A DNA stretch of 64,000 nt from Harmothoe impar (GCA_947462335.1 OX381710.1:65591303-65655302), one strand, 5' to 3'; numbered from the stretch's first letter, positions 51,795 to 63,605 are shown. A program made the numbers and translations. The notes: a model not told the origin generated them from the letters alone.

Positions 51795-51891
51795 GCCTCT
51801 AGACCAAGTCACTCCGTCTCGGGAGCCTGTCCCATGGCACCTGCGGTGCCCCTGGACAGGCTCCCTCGACGTCGTGACTTGGTCTAGAGGC
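51795..51891. repeat. Long stem-loop, about 97 bp
   Basis: GCCTCTAGACCAAGTCAC (51795 on) pairs with GTGACTTGGTCTAGAGGC (51874-51891). Further in, GGGAGCCTGTCC pairs with GGACAGGCTCCC, and the tip holds GGCACC..GGTGCC. A TTTTGTTTG repeat precedes it. Confidence 0.8.
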
Positions 51892-51949
51892 TCCTCTAGC
51901 CGCCCAGGATTGAATGCATACAATTAGTAGACACCAACATCGTTTTTGT

Positions 51950-52117
51950 AATAAAGTTGAAAACGATCCAGGGTGAGGGGGGGGGGGCGCTTTTTTTTCA
52001 ACCTATTCCGAGGGGGGGGGGCTTTTTTTTCAACCTATTCCGAGGGGGGGGGGCCAATTATTTTTGACGTATTCGATTTGCCAAACGCTCACCCCCCCTG
52101 CCATAAATAATGAACAC
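51950..52117. repeat. Partial Tourist-like MITE, one end only
   Basis: The right end, TAAATAATGAACACTCCCC, is the complement of the end type GGGAGTGTTCATTTATTA at 62336. The interior has G-runs and a duplicated CTTTTTTTTCAACCTATTCCGAGG. Another one-ended relative starts at about 27640 (GGGAGTGCTCATTTTTTA). Confidence 0.55.
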
Positions 52118-53981
52118 TCCCCAAACCCACCCAGAACATATGCTAATTATATAAATTATTGGTACTGACATGTGCACGAGATATGTACCTACCCATTCCT
52201 CTAACTGAATAGAACATTTTCACATCAGAAAAAGAGGAAAACTGAATTATAGTAAACGTTTTAAATCTGAGGAGGGGTCAACAACAGTGACCGCATTTTG
52301 GTCGTAACAACACTTAACAATTATATTTAACGACAAAATATCATTGTTAGTACCTTTATGCAACACTTTTCATCGTTACTAACAACAAAAGCTAAAGATG
52401 AAATTTAACAACTATAATTTAATTAACAATAGTTCATATATATATGTCCTTTATGCAACGCTTTTGGTTGTAAACTAGTTGTATTATCATAATCGTTCAT
52501 TATGCAAAGCCCTCTTGACTTGCTTACATCCCAGTAAATCGCAATGCTATATCAATTTTACTGAGTTGCTTACATCTCAGTAAATCCCAATGCCATACTG
52601 ACTTAATTGCATCCCAGTAAATCTCAATGCCAAAGCGGCCTCCCAGGGGCGGGTGTCGGCCTCCCAGCCCCACCAGGGCAATCTCCCCCGGCACAGACTT
52701 ACGCTCCCCCGGTCACCTCTATCTCTGCCAAAACCTAAGAACTCTTCTGTATCAGGAGAGGCAAAAGCAGCGCTCTCCTGTGGAAAAAGTCTAGAAAAGA
52801 GTATTACATTGCTGCTCTCCTATCCTCTTCACACACAGACAGTATCCTTACCCAGAAATAGTTCCTCAGAAAATCAACAAATTCTACCAGAAAAACATCA
52901 CCAATATGTCTGTAATTTTCAGAATCTCATGTTCAAGTCTTATTTGGATATTTGAATCGAATAATAGATGAGAAATGTCAAGAAATGTGCGCAATGGACA
53001 GGATATATTTCCCGAGCGAAATATCTGCCCCCTTGGGATTGCCTCCAGGGCAGCCTCTCATCCACCATGGGCGGGGCCCGGCCTCCCGTCCACTTTTTAT
53101 CTGAGATTTTTACTTCTTTTTTTTTAAGGTAGAGGAGGAGGAGAATTCCGACTCATGATTTTCATAATTTCCATGATTTTCCTTGGCCCCTCAGGGCTCT
53201 CCAGGCCGCCAATATTACCGGTAAGTAACTATTTTAGCAGGGTAACACCCCCTCCTCCCCTCCCCAACACCAGTCTACACATAGAGCTGCCCCTATGCCC
53301 ACATATATGACAAATGCTGACACGGCAGTGCAACAGGTAACAATCCAGGGTAACAATAGAGATGCAATTATAACAATGGGTAGTGTGTGACCTATATATA
53401 CATACACCAGCCAATGGGAAGCCTTCAGCAGTAGTCAGTCAGCATTCTTCTCCATTCAGAAGTTGCAAACGGACAAGGTCAAAGGGTAATGTAATACATC
53501 AATTTGAATACCGGCAGCTCTATCTAATAGCTATTCTTAACTATGCATACTAATAGTAACACTGATATATTGAATACAATTATGAGCAAGACGTCAATTA
53601 AAATATCATATAATTGCTATTGTTAGCATTATGTCCATTCCATTCTACTCCCCTCCTCACTCATCATTCTGACCTCTTCCTCAGTCCTAGCTCCCTGACT
53701 CCATGTCCTCACCCCCTCAGTTTGTCCTCCCTCACTCCCTAATGTCCCCTTGACCACTGTTTTGTATATCAGGCAGGTAGCCACCTGTGGCAGGACTAGA
53801 AACTATGCATCAGATTTTGGCCAGGCCTGGCCCACACTGAGCTGCAGGAATTGCTAATTGATAGGAATTTGCTAATTGCTGGTCACCTGCAGGTAAATAC
53901 GATCACCCGCAGGCAGCCAGCATACTTCCTCACTTCCTCCCACACCTCACGTCCCCATATGCTTACCCATACCCTTACATT
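52118..53981. other. No supported gene
   Basis: Mostly AT-rich. There are repeated CATCCCAGTAAATCNCAATGCCAT phrases at 52525-52635 (three direct copies of about 48 bases), a C-rich patch near 53250 and CT-rich simple sequence near 53650. A 100-codon plus frame at 52653-52955 has no recognisable features. Confidence 0.4.
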
Positions 53982-54410
53982 TGTGACAGAGGCGACTTTG
54001 TTCTCTTAATATTGGTGATAAGTTATTTACAAAAAAACAAGGTCCACACAGTTCGGGAAAAGTGTACAGGTTGCAAATAAGGTTTGTTTATTACAGAGAA
54101 CCTCAACAGGCAAAGCTAAATAGACTTACTCCCTATAGAGTTCGGAGCAGGTCAGTAGGCCTTAAGCCGATGTATTAAGTGGGCAAGCTGGATTCATATA
54201 TCCAGAATAACCGAAGAGTTCCATCGGGCGCTGGCTACCAGCCTGCGTGCGCACACGCAGGCCGGAAGTTTATAGCGACCTCTATCCGTACCCCAAGTCC
54301 AGGGCAGGTGCTGCCACCTACCGTCGGACTGAAGGGCTTGGACCGAGCTCGCAACACAGCGCCCAACAGAACCCGTCATGATGTTATAACCCCAATCCTA
54401 GCCCCATACA
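53982..54410 (-). repeat. LTR of a diverged relative (lineage C)
   Basis: About 429 bp, TGTGACAG...CCCATACA. It shares with the copy B LTR the CACAGTTCGG, TATAGAGTTCGGA, GCGTGCGCACACGCAG and GTCGGACTGAAGGG stretches, in order. It is followed by the same CTACCCCCTACCAG polypurine tract (complement). It is the 3' LTR of a minus-oriented relic. Confidence 0.82.
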
Positions 54411-55349
54411 CTACCCCCTACCAGAAAACAACAGGGTGGTAATTACTAAGGTTATGTCCGAAAACACTTCGGAACAGTATTATGTTTATACAATACTACC
54501 TTAGGGGCTTAGGTATAATAATAGGACAAAAAACTCTGTTGAACGTATGAGTATTAATATCACAAAGTATATACAATGACAGTAATGAATTACACTCTAC
54601 TCCCTAGGATTGATAGAGTTAACTTGTACATACTATATATAGTTTAAGCATACCTGAGTATCTTTTAACCTGAACACAGTAAGATTTAAACAAATTTGCC
54701 CCTACAGGACCCCGGGTTTCCAATACAACCCGCAAAAGTATCATCACATAATACTAATAGTAGACATAAATTACAAAGTAAGTGATAATCTCGACAAACA
54801 TATTAAGTATTTAAGAAATGTAACAAAATCGCAAGATATCTTCTCTGAGTAGTCCGGGATCCTTGAGATGGTCATTCACCCAGGTTTCAGAACCTACTTC
54901 ATTCAGCTCTTACTAACCGGACCAGAAAGTTCATGAATCCTCCTCGGGGGGAATATAAAAATGATTAGTAACTGCTGGTCCTCAGACCACCTATCCACAG
55001 TACTAAGGGACACTCGGCCCGGATAAATAAATAGTTAATACTGTGGGTCTCCTGACCATGTCCGACACAGTGAAAGCTTGAGGGACACTCGGCCCTATAT
55101 AACTGGCATAGAAAATGAACTCCCGAGGTAAATAATAGTCCAAGACTGCTCCATAGTCCTTCAGTCGTCGAGTGGTATCCAGCCAACGTCCTCACGAACG
55201 ACGACTGCTCAGCTTCTCCACTGTCCGGATCCGTTTTTCCTTGACCGAACAGGGGTAATCCTGTCCGGTCCATCCCGTAATCAATGGGGTGGCATACCAC
55301 AATGGTACCCCACCCTCAAAATTTCAATAATCCCGTTGTTAAGGGTGAT
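54411..55349 (-). other. 3' UTR of lineage C element
   Basis: Non-coding. It keeps the polypurine tract and a block TCAGAACCTACTTCATTCAGCTC also present in copy B near 12478. A GGGACACTCGGCCC repeat occurs at 55009 and 55082. Confidence 0.6.
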
Positions 55350-56757
55350 CTAAGAGGAGTAAGAGTCGGAGTCCGAACCCTTAGGTTTGGTCTCCTCTCC
55401 TGAGTTGGAATCCTCCTCCTCTACCTTATGGTCAATCTCTAGAAGCCAGGTGTCCATCACAGCCAGGCGCCCGTCCCATTCTTTCATGTTGTGCCCAAAA
55501 CAAGACTTGAAAAGCCTTGATTGGGCATCCAGTTTTTCACTGAGTTTTGCAAGCTCCTTTTTGTGCCACTTTCTATCTTTTCAGGCCATTTCCTTCACCT
55601 CCTGGATGGAGGCCACTTCAGCGGCTACTTTGGCCCTGGCAGCGTCCGTCTGGACCTTCATCTCAGCTGTATGTACTTCATTAATACAGCTCAGGGACAG
55701 ATTTGTGACATTGACACAAAGGTCAGACACCAACTTGTGGAAGGCATCCTGCCACAAATGCACTATTCCCTGCTGAGCAGCAAAGGAACTCGTATCTGCC
55801 GGAGTGAAGTACGCTACAGGCCTTCACTGCACAATTAGAGAACCATCTGGTATCTCCTCTGGTTCCGGAGGATTATCCTTCGGTTGCTCCACAGACTGAG
55901 GGTCCCTCCGTGGTATAGACTTGTCAGGAGTCTTCCCCTTCTGATCCTTCTTCTTGGGTTTCAAATCCCGGCCCAAGACCTGAGTCTCTTCGCCGGATAC
56001 CAGGTTTGCCAGGGGGAAGGCCTCTTCAAATGTTTCCAATTCTTTCTTTTTTTTCATGAAACGTCATCAGCTTTTATTACTCATGATTTTCCTTTAAATG
56101 GACTCTGGTCTTCCGCATTAGTCACCGAATCCTCCGCCCGGACGGGTTTTGAGTTCTGGAGTCCTTAGGACCGGCACTCCAGTTGGTTTTTGTCAAAGTA
56201 AAGGTAGGCCCGGGAGGGGGCTTTAGCTTCTCCAGAACCGACTTACGGTCATCACTCTGAGTCCACTGTCTCTTAGCGGAGTCAGAGTTGGTCGGACCCG
56301 TACCAACCCGTTTCCCAGGTTGGGAGGATCGACCCCCAGTTCGATATTTCACAAATTGGTCATACAGCTCTCCCGCTGCTAGATGCAATTTGTTAGGGTT
56401 ATTGTTCACTTTATAGAACACCTTAACCTTCCCACAGACACTGGTACCGAAATCTGTTTCCAGATGGTCGTATACCCAAGCACAAAAGTTGACAATGCGT
56501 GGAGCTGCAGTTCCGAGAGCGATGTTATGCTTCTGGACCATATGTCGGACTAGATCCACACATCGAGTCATCTGAGCACCATTCAAACACTCCCTGCTTC
56601 CGCGTGCAACCACACTTGTGCAATCATAGCATGGGTAGTGGTGCAAATGTTTCTCGGTCACATGCCGAGTGAACCGAGCCTTTGTGCGCCACATTCGGGG
56701 CTCCCTCCTGGCCTCATCCTCTTTCTGACACATCTCGAAAGGGCATGGGGTCTAACA
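55350..56757 (-). pseudogene. ORF3 homologue of lineage C, frameshifted
   Basis: The C-terminus (frame ending TAG at 55350-55352) has CFGHNMKEWDGRLAVMD, an acidic EEEDSNSGEE stretch and SDSDSYSS, matching the end of ORF3. Further up, 56733-56122 holds KARFTRHVTEKH, YDCTSVV...CLNGAQ, VDLVRHMVQKH and GKVKVFYKVN, matching the finger and FYKVN parts. Identity is low but the Cys/His spacing is kept. At least two frame changes lie between (around 56060-56120 and 55770-55820). The N-terminal half is gone. Confidence 0.82.
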
Positions 56758-56799
56758 ACTCATGACCCAACAGATCTTTGCCTTTGCAGTAGGATGGTA

Positions 56800-57550
56800 G
56801 TATTGTAGAGTTCGTCTGTTTAGTAATTAGGATTCGAAATAAAAGACACGAACCGCTGACTTCTTGGTGAGATGCAAAGAATAGGATATGTTTATTATTG
56901 CTTTAACCTGTACAAAGAGGCTAAACGTTCGGGCCTAGCATTCGCTAGTGTAGTCTTTCAATATAGTTCTGTATCGTTCAGTGAGTAATCATTTGGGGCA
57001 TGAGACCTGAAGAGGTCTGCCTGAAAATACACGCCAAATACCTGCTGGAACTTGACGTTCTTGACGAGGCAGGCCGCGTTCTTACTCTCAATTTGATCTT
57101 TCTGAGATTGTTCAATTTCTACAATGGAACTGGCAAACAGGTTCACAACCCCTTGGTTGTAGCGAACCGCCAGCTCCCGTTGTGCCTCCTGGAAGGTATC
57201 AACTGCCTCTTGGACAGCATCAAACGCTTCGTGGTCCATCGATTCGAAATAGAATTCGACGGGTTTTGGAGTCATTCATAAACGATTATCCGGAACCTGT
57301 GTCATTTTAGGTTCCGGTCGTTTCTGCGGAGTCAACTCCTCATTCTTGCTCAATGTCGGGTAATCGTCAGAAAACGAATCATGTTGAACAGATTCGTCAT
57401 CCTTCGAATCCCATCATACCTTCGCTGTTGGTCCAGGGCTCGATCCAGACGCTGACGAGGACAGTCTCGAACTTCCACCAGTCCCCAATAGTCCAGTCAA
57501 TCCAATGCAATATAGGGCTCAACCCACCACTAATTAGTACAGTTTGCTAC
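56800..57550 (-). pseudogene. Second diverged ORF3 C-terminal fragment (lineage D)
   Basis: An open piece at 57275-56958 (EAFDAVQEAVDTFQEAQREL, ending NDYSLNDTELY) is preceded in the same frame, after a TGA, by DSFSDDYPTLSKNEELTPQK. This mirrors ORF3 order: SFADEFPNLDL, then the Pro/Lys stretch, then EAFDRWQDNF and coiled coil. It directly adjoins lineage C but repeats the same ORF3 region, so it is a separate copy. Sequence at 56830-56950 with GTTTATTATTGC and AACCTGTACA could be part of an LTR. The homology is weak and rests on order as much as identity. Confidence 0.5.
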
Positions 57551-57639
57551 CATGGTTTTTTTTAAGTCCTTAGGTACATCCTTACAACATATCAAACATA
57601 TAGGAAAATCTAAAGAGGGACAGACCTTTTTTGGGGGGG

Positions 57640-58420
57640 GGGTATTCAAAATGGCCGCCAGAATTTCAGTATTTCAAGAAAATTATCTTTCTCTGGCTAT
57701 AATTAACATAGCAGCATGGTTTAAAGTTCAAAATATATGTTTCAGAGGATGAAAAATTAATATGTCTTTTTGATATAAGGTAGCTGGCAGCCATTTTGAA
57801 TATTTAATTAGATATCTGCTAAGCTGAGCCAAATTTATGTAATCTACTGGCACCTTAGAATGCCTATGCTATGGTTTTCAATGAATATGATACTGACTCC
57901 TCAAGCATGCTTTTTATAAGTTACCTATGTCTCTGAAGGCATCCATTATATAATATCAAATATCTACAAACATTTAATGAGGGGAAGAATGTTTTAGGGG
58001 GGTATTCAAGATGGCTGCCATAATTACAGTATTTCTTTAAAATCACCTCTCTCAGGTTATGATTAACAGAGAAAATTGGTTTAAAGTACCAAATATATAT
58101 ATATATATTTCTGAAGTCAAGGGATTCAGATTCATCATTTCTGAGAAGGTATTGTTACATGGTGGCCATTTTGAATGTCTAATGAGGCCACCATTGATAT
58201 TGAATTCTTTGCCTATATTATGCATGGCTTTATTCCATAATACCGTTAAGCAACTACACCTTTTACCTGTGAGACCTAATATTGTAAGGACAAAATCATA
58301 ATTTCCTGACGATCATAGATTTTGATTTTAGGGTCTATAATATCCATTGATCTCAGAGGTTCAACAATTGATATTTCTCTTTACTATAAATAGTTGGTAG
58401 CCATTTTGAATATTTAATTC
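57640..58420. repeat. Two-plus tandem copies of a ~400-bp repeat
   Basis: GGGGGGTATTCAA.ATGGC.GCCA, then ATTTCAGTATTTC, GGTTTAAAGT.C.AAATATAT and AGCCATTTTGAATATTTAATT recur at about 57635 and 57997, with part of a third copy from 58385 (TTGGTAGCCATTTTGAAT, then GGTACCTTA.AA.G and CTCAATGAATAT). No ORF. Confidence 0.65.
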
Positions 58421-58839
58421 CTATCTAAGCCTGCAAGAAGGTGCTGGTACCTTAAAACGTCTTATTCTCAATGAATATAATATTGACTCATCAGTCATGC
58501 TTTTCATGAGTTTTGACTCATAAAAGTCATCTTTAAAAAGTCTCAAGTCCTCTAATGTTATCTTGCAATAGAGCTTACAAGGCTCATCCATATTTTGGCA
58601 TAATCATACTGATACAGGCTTAATTAGATGCCTCTGTAGGCTAGCTGTGTACACACCTTTTATGGTTATATGTTGTGCCATGATATGTCCAGAAGTTATT
58701 AATGTGCTGCTCTTCATTACCTGAAACTTACAAAAGATTCTCAACACGGGTTGACCTACTGCAGGATTGCATATAAGTGTAATGGACCCTAACTTCATTA
58801 CTATAAGTTATACACCCATAAAGCTGGAACATGTGTCTC

Positions 58840-58912
58840 CACCTGTTATTGACCTGAAGAGTTCGGACATGGTTCGCAATCAACGTCCAGCAGAACCCGC
58901 TTAACCGGTCCT
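58840..58912 (-). repeat. Fragment of a related LTR
   Basis: GACCTGAAGAGTTCGGACATGG, then TTCGCAATCAACGTCCAGCAGAACCCG, align with GACTGAAGGGTTCGGACTGAG, GCTCGCAACACAGCATCCAACAGCACTCG of the copy B LTR. Only about 70 bases are left. Confidence 0.5.
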
Positions 58913-59352
58913 AGATAAGTATATGCTGAGTTCTACTGGCCTGGTTCACCATGAGTTGACTCTCGACTGCAAATATGGACATGTTTCAACATATACCATA
59001 TATATATTTCCCCACGCGTTCATGGAAAATTAACACCTGTGTATATACCGGTACATTTTATTGCACTGGGAAAACACCTGAAGGGAGTTTTTTAATCCTG
59101 CAGTGTATACAACCGGTCAGGGATAAAAATCAATCATAAGCATTGACCCAAGTTTACCCAAAAGCTTCATTTTTTCTGACACACCAAGCCTATCACAAAA
59201 AGTGAAACTGAGCACAGGACATGTGCAGCCACCTTGTGTCACCTACCTAAAACCCCAACTAGCCTCAAAACAGGCCATACACACACTGCTCTAAGTATAT
59301 TCTAACAAACAGAATTTCAGGCTATATTATTAATAAATAATATAAAATGAAC

Positions 59353-59413
59353 AGTGTAAAATAAACTACTCCTGAATGTCCACCTGATGAGGTCTTGAAT
59401 AGACCGAAACACT
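59353..59413 (+). ncRNA. Hammerhead-ribozyme-like core
   Basis: CTGATGA (59384-59390), stem II GGTC-TTGAATA-GACC (59391-59405) and GAAAC (59406-59410) form the conserved core without mismatch. A 5-bp stem III is possible between AGTGT (59353-59357) and ACACT (59409-59413), placing cleavage after GTA at 59358. Stem I is not convincing. Such motifs occur in Penelope-like elements and retrozymes. It may be a decayed ribozyme. Confidence 0.5.
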
Positions 59414-60590
59414 CTGATCTAATCTCCAAACCTAAACTGACCAATCTCATTACACACACAGTGGCCTTGACCCTGTGACCTGTGCCAATTTTTTATAAAT
59501 GACACAGAGTCCAGTACTAGTCTTAGGACTAAAGACTTCTTAGGAAGTATAAACTAGAATTTATTTGTTTACAAATTAATTTTGGTTTATCAGAAAGAAA
59601 TTTCTGACTGAAACTGGAATGAGGTCACATTTGTGTAGGACCTGTAACAAATGTAACCAATGAGAGGGCAGGAAACTAGGTCAGGAGAACCGTGACTCAA
59701 GAGAACATGGGATAAAAGGCACCGACAGTGGCTTACCGTGTCAGATCCGAGTGAAGTGGCGGAGAGTTCCCCCTCGTCTACAAACCACATTATTACCTGA
59801 ATGTCATCTGGTAACAGCTATGTTTCAGAATGTCATTTTTTTCTGGTGTTGACTGTAATTACAAATTGTTTGCCACCGCACTGGTGTTGGCATGGTGAGT
59901 TAGGATTCAGTTTTGTTGGCTATGTAGCTGTTTGTCTGCTCTTTCAAGCTGCCATAGTTATCTTTATGATTAAGAACCCTTACATGATGCACCTCACAAC
60001 CATAATCCTGCAGATTGATGAAGCAGTATTTGTTTCCCATCTAAATTGAAAGAACCTCTATTTTGCTGTTTATAAGTTCAGTGAAGTATCAAAATGCCCA
60101 ATGACACCACTACTACATGCACTGCTGTAGCCATTAAAGACAACCATGTTGCTTGTGCATACCTATACTTCAATGATATTACATATACATCTCAAGGATG
60201 GTATTGAAAAGGTTCTTTGTATCCAGCGTATTTGATGCAGTTGTGCTCTACCATCAAGAACATATGATGGAAATCCCTTGGATTGCTGCTGTTTTCAATT
60301 TCTGCCAAGCAAATACCATCAGCTAGAGTGGCTTTGTCTATTGGTGACATTGTCATCCTAAATGGGTGCAGAATTCATATTTGAAACTCTGGATGTTAGC
60401 AATATAAATAGTTTCTGAAACAAAAGCCATGACACATTGAATGTCTTCATTTCTGATTTTTACAGATGCTCTCCACATTGGCAGTCTGCTCCTTTCCAAA
60501 ATGAAAAGTCTTGTCAGACTAATTTTCTTGGTCAGCAGTTACATATGCGGGTACTTACATTAGTTGCTATATGGATTAGGGGGTATCTGG
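59414..60590. other. No supported gene
   Basis: AT-rich. A plus frame at 59801-60049 has a hydrophobic stretch (FSFVGYVAVCLLFQAAIVIFMI), but there is no family match or splice context. It is not called. Confidence 0.35.
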
Positions 60591-60735
60591 AATACAGGCC
60601 CTCCTGACTGTAGGCCCCCACCCCACAGGCCCACGGAACACAGGCCCCCAGCCCACAGGCCCTCCGGATCTGAGGCCCCCTGCCTTTAGGCCACCCTGAC
60701 TACAGGCCCCCGGTCTGTAGGCACAAATCTCACGT
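60590..60735. repeat. GC-rich minisatellite, ACAGGCCCCC units
   Basis: About nine imperfect units of 14-18 bases, each with (A/T)CAGGCCC or (G/T)TAGGCCCCC and a variable spacer. Confidence 0.7.
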
Positions 60736-60744
60736 CCATTTAAT

Positions 60745-61065
60745 ACGTCCACACCCCATTATCTCATTCAAATTCATCACGTCCAACAAGCGAAAACAAA
60801 TATGGCGGCTTGCTGACCCGCATCGACCTATGCGCATGCGTGCGTTTCCCACAAGATCCCGCGCCCTTCGGGTGATTCCACTTTTCCCGCGCTCGATAAA
60901 AATAGACCTTCCCGCGCGTCTGACATTACGATCAGTTGATTATAGTAGTGGTACAGACTTATTCCTATCAAACTCCTCACGAGTATCACTATATATATTG
61001 GACTGATTATCCGGTACGCCGGATAATTGGACAACAATTAACTGATTACATCGTTGTGTTTCAGG
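60745..61065 (-). promoter_or_regulatory. pol-ORF3 spacer of lineage E with conserved internal promoter-like block
   Basis: Directly downstream of a pol end. It holds TATGGCGGC (60801-60809) and TGCGCATGCG (60831-60840), in the same order and orientation as in copies A and B, while the surrounding bases have changed almost completely. Confidence 0.55.
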
Positions 61066-61863
61066 TTAGGTAACTGCACCCCTCAACCTCAATTGTGGGC
61101 TACGACAAACCCCTATAGGATCCTTTTTACACCCGACACCCAGAGCTGGTTTGACCTGTCCTTTCCGGGCCACAGTCGGAACAGTCCTACCCTTAGTGTC
61201 TACATCTGCCGAGACTTTCTTATTTTGTTCCGGTCTTTTCGAACTTTTAACTTTACGCACCTTTACCTTCTTCCCCGTTCTTGGCCTACCAGGCCCCCTC
61301 TTCTCCACAATCTTATCCAATTCCCTTTTCAACTCCTGTTTCTCCTCGTCCCCCATTTTAAACATTTCCGTGGAGTACTCCCTTCCTTTCCAAGGTTTCA
61401 GCCGGGCCACATTAAACTTCAGATTCCTTCCAAACGTGTCCCTCATCAGTACTGTCTTGTCACTTATTCGTTGGGTACCTCCCCGAACACTAAATCCGCG
61501 GGCATTATCAGGTCTTCTCCGAACACTAACAAGTTAGGCGAACAATTTGTACTCGCATGCACCGTACTATTATACGCATGACACGCATTGTTCATCCCAA
61601 TCATCCATCTCTTGATTCACTAAACCTTTCAGTACCTGGATCAGAGTTCGATTGAATCTTTCAACCTGACCATCGCTCTGTGGTCTATAAGGGTTGGTTC
61701 TGGTCTTACAAATGGCCAATTGGTGGCACATTTCCTGCCAAAGATTCGATTCAAATTCTCTACCCTGATCACTATGCAGCATCAAGGGTACTCCCAAATA
61801 CAGTATCCACCCCTTCACCAACGCTCTTGCGCATGTAACAGCCTTATGATCTTTTATTAGCAT
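61066..61863 (-). pseudogene. pol: Integrase and pol C-terminus of lineage E, truncated
   Basis: 61863-61570 matches the integrase core (DQGREFESNLW, CKTRTNPYRPQSDGQVERFN). A frame change and a deletion follow, with traces of NLLVFGEDLIMPADLVFG in 61480-61540, and then 61446-61066 gives the tail ending RLRGAVT. The tail has GPGRPRTGKK, a likely AT-hook, which copy B lacks. Everything upstream of the integrase core is missing (abrupt end at 61863). Diverged from copy B but clearly the same lineage. Confidence 0.85.
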
Positions 61864-62332
61864 ATGGCCAAATAATTGTCAGGACACCTACACCCCCCCC
61901 CCACCTCCCAGAGGTGTACTCAGATCTTGACCTCAAAGGGGAGGCTGAGGGTGGGACATCACTTTGATATAGTAACCAGTGCCACACTTACCTCAGAGGT
62001 GTGAAGGGCTGGTGGGGGTAACTCTGACAGTAGCATCTCACAGGTACATCACACGTGGAGGTGTGGAGGCTGACTGCCACACCTGGAGGCTTGGGGAGGG
62101 GGGGAGGCTGCAAAGCCAGAATTTATATTCATGTGCAGGGTAGGTCAGTTGGTCCTGTAAGCTGGGTGGAGACAGTCTCAGTGACAATGCCTGACAGATG
62201 TTATTTACATGGATTATTGACATGGGTTATTCAACATAGGATGTTACACATGGAGTACTGGAGCCTGTGGAGGCTGTATAACCATGGATATTACATTCAC
62301 ATGTGTAGTGCCTATGCCAATATCACTGGAGG
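61864..62332. other. No supported feature
   Basis: G-rich, with scattered GGTGTGGAGGC-like phrases and an AGGTGTGG/CCACACCT inverted pair near 62058-62083. No coding signal. Confidence 0.35.
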
Positions 62333-62335
62333 TAA

Positions 62336-62634
62336 GGGAGTGTTCATTTATTATATACAGGGGGGGTGGTGAGATTTCGCGCGGAGGGGCGAAATCTTTT
62401 TACGCCCCCCCCCCCCTCGAGAGCGCATGGAACGTTTCGCGCCCCCCTCGCCGAAGGGGGCGAACATTCCCCCCCCCCCTTTGAACTATAGTAACGCACG
62501 GCCTTTTTTGCTAAAAAGGGTCTTAAATTTTTAAGCCCCCGCCCCCTCAAGAGGGGTCAGAAATGTTTACGCCCCCCCTCTGAAGGGGTCGGAAATTTTT
62601 ACCCCCCCCCTGTAACTAATAAATTAACACTCCC
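62336..62634. mobile_element. Tourist-like (PIF/Harbinger) MITE with TAA duplication
   Basis: 299 bp. The inverted ends GGGAGTGTTCATTTATTA and TAATAAATTAACACTCCC extend to about 35 bp. TAA flanks both sides (62333-62335, 62635-62637). The interior has repeated TTTTTACGCCCCCC and poly-C runs. A 3-bp TWA duplication with GG-starting ends fits PIF/Harbinger. Confidence 0.8.
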
Positions 62635-63065
62635 TAAGGTTTAATTTTGTCTAATTCATATAGCCCTATCAGGCCTATGTGTGTATATTTATAGGTCCAG
62701 CATATAAACTGGAATTCCGCCAACATGTCAGTGTTGACTTTACTTTGACACATTGATCCTAGTTGTGTCACATAAAAACACTGTGTTGGGTCCGGAGAAA
62801 AGAAAATGTTCTTTCTAATAATATCTGCAGGTCTATATTTAAGTCGTTTCAATCCCAAATTATATCTATTATAAGTTAGGACAGCTGCCTAGACTTGGCC
62901 AGCGCTAGCATACACCCCCCTACAACACCACAACCGGAAACTACCTAAAGAGGGGGCGATAATGCGGGAGTTGCTAACCTGAATAGGGCCTATAGGAAGG
63001 ACCAACGCGTGGGGATCGTCACAAAAAACACTGACAACACGTGGGAGACGTCGTCGCCGTGATAA

Positions 63066-63288
63066 GGCCAAAAAAATGTTTGTTTCAGGTCACCCGACCG
63101 ACCCTACGTTTTTTGTGCAATTTTGAAGAAATTTCCACATTTTTAGCCTTTTTTGGTCAATTTTAGGGTCTTCCGACCGGCCGGCTAGTACTTTCATGTT
63201 AATAAAAACAAGTAAAAAAGAAAAATTCGACCTACCGACCCTACATTTTCTGCCCATGTTACCTGAAACAAACCTTCTTTTTTTGGCC
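63066..63288. mobile_element. GGCCAAAAAAA MITE with TAA duplication
   Basis: 223 bp. The left end is GGCCAAAAAAATGTTTGTTTCAGG, the right its complement with a small indel (TACCTGAAACAAACC...TTTTTTTGGCC). TAA flanks it (63063-63065 and 63289-63291). Internal GACCGACCCTACGTTTT and CCGACCCTACATTTTC stretches are near-direct repeats. Same family as 26120-26475. Confidence 0.72.
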
Positions 63289-63469
63289 TAACCAGGGAAG
63301 TGTGCACTGCTTCTTTACTACTAATGTCATCACGTTGTAGAGACAGCTTTTCCACATTGTTAGATCGGCACTGATGCAGGGGTGTAGAAAGCTTCTAGAA
63401 ACGCTGAGTTAACGTGGGAAGAACGTCTTTGACCGGGTGCCAGCTTTGACTGCGCGCCAGCTTTGACCT

Positions 63470-63605
63470 GGGGGCCGTCCATAAATGATGTCACGCTTTT
63501 TTGGGCCCTTTTTGACCCCCCCTCCCCCCCATGTCACGCTTTGTCACGTTTTGCTTGACCCCCCCTCTAGGCGTGACGTCACACAAGCAGGACCCCCCCC
63601 CCTTT
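63470..63605. repeat. GGGCCGTCCATAAATGATGTCACGC-type repeat
   Basis: GGGGGCCGTCCATAAATGATG, then TCACGCTTT repeated, TTTGACCCCCCCTCCCCCC and a second TTGACCCCCCCTCT-GCGTGACGTCAC. This end type occurs in a widespread animal repeat. The second end was not identified. Confidence 0.55.
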
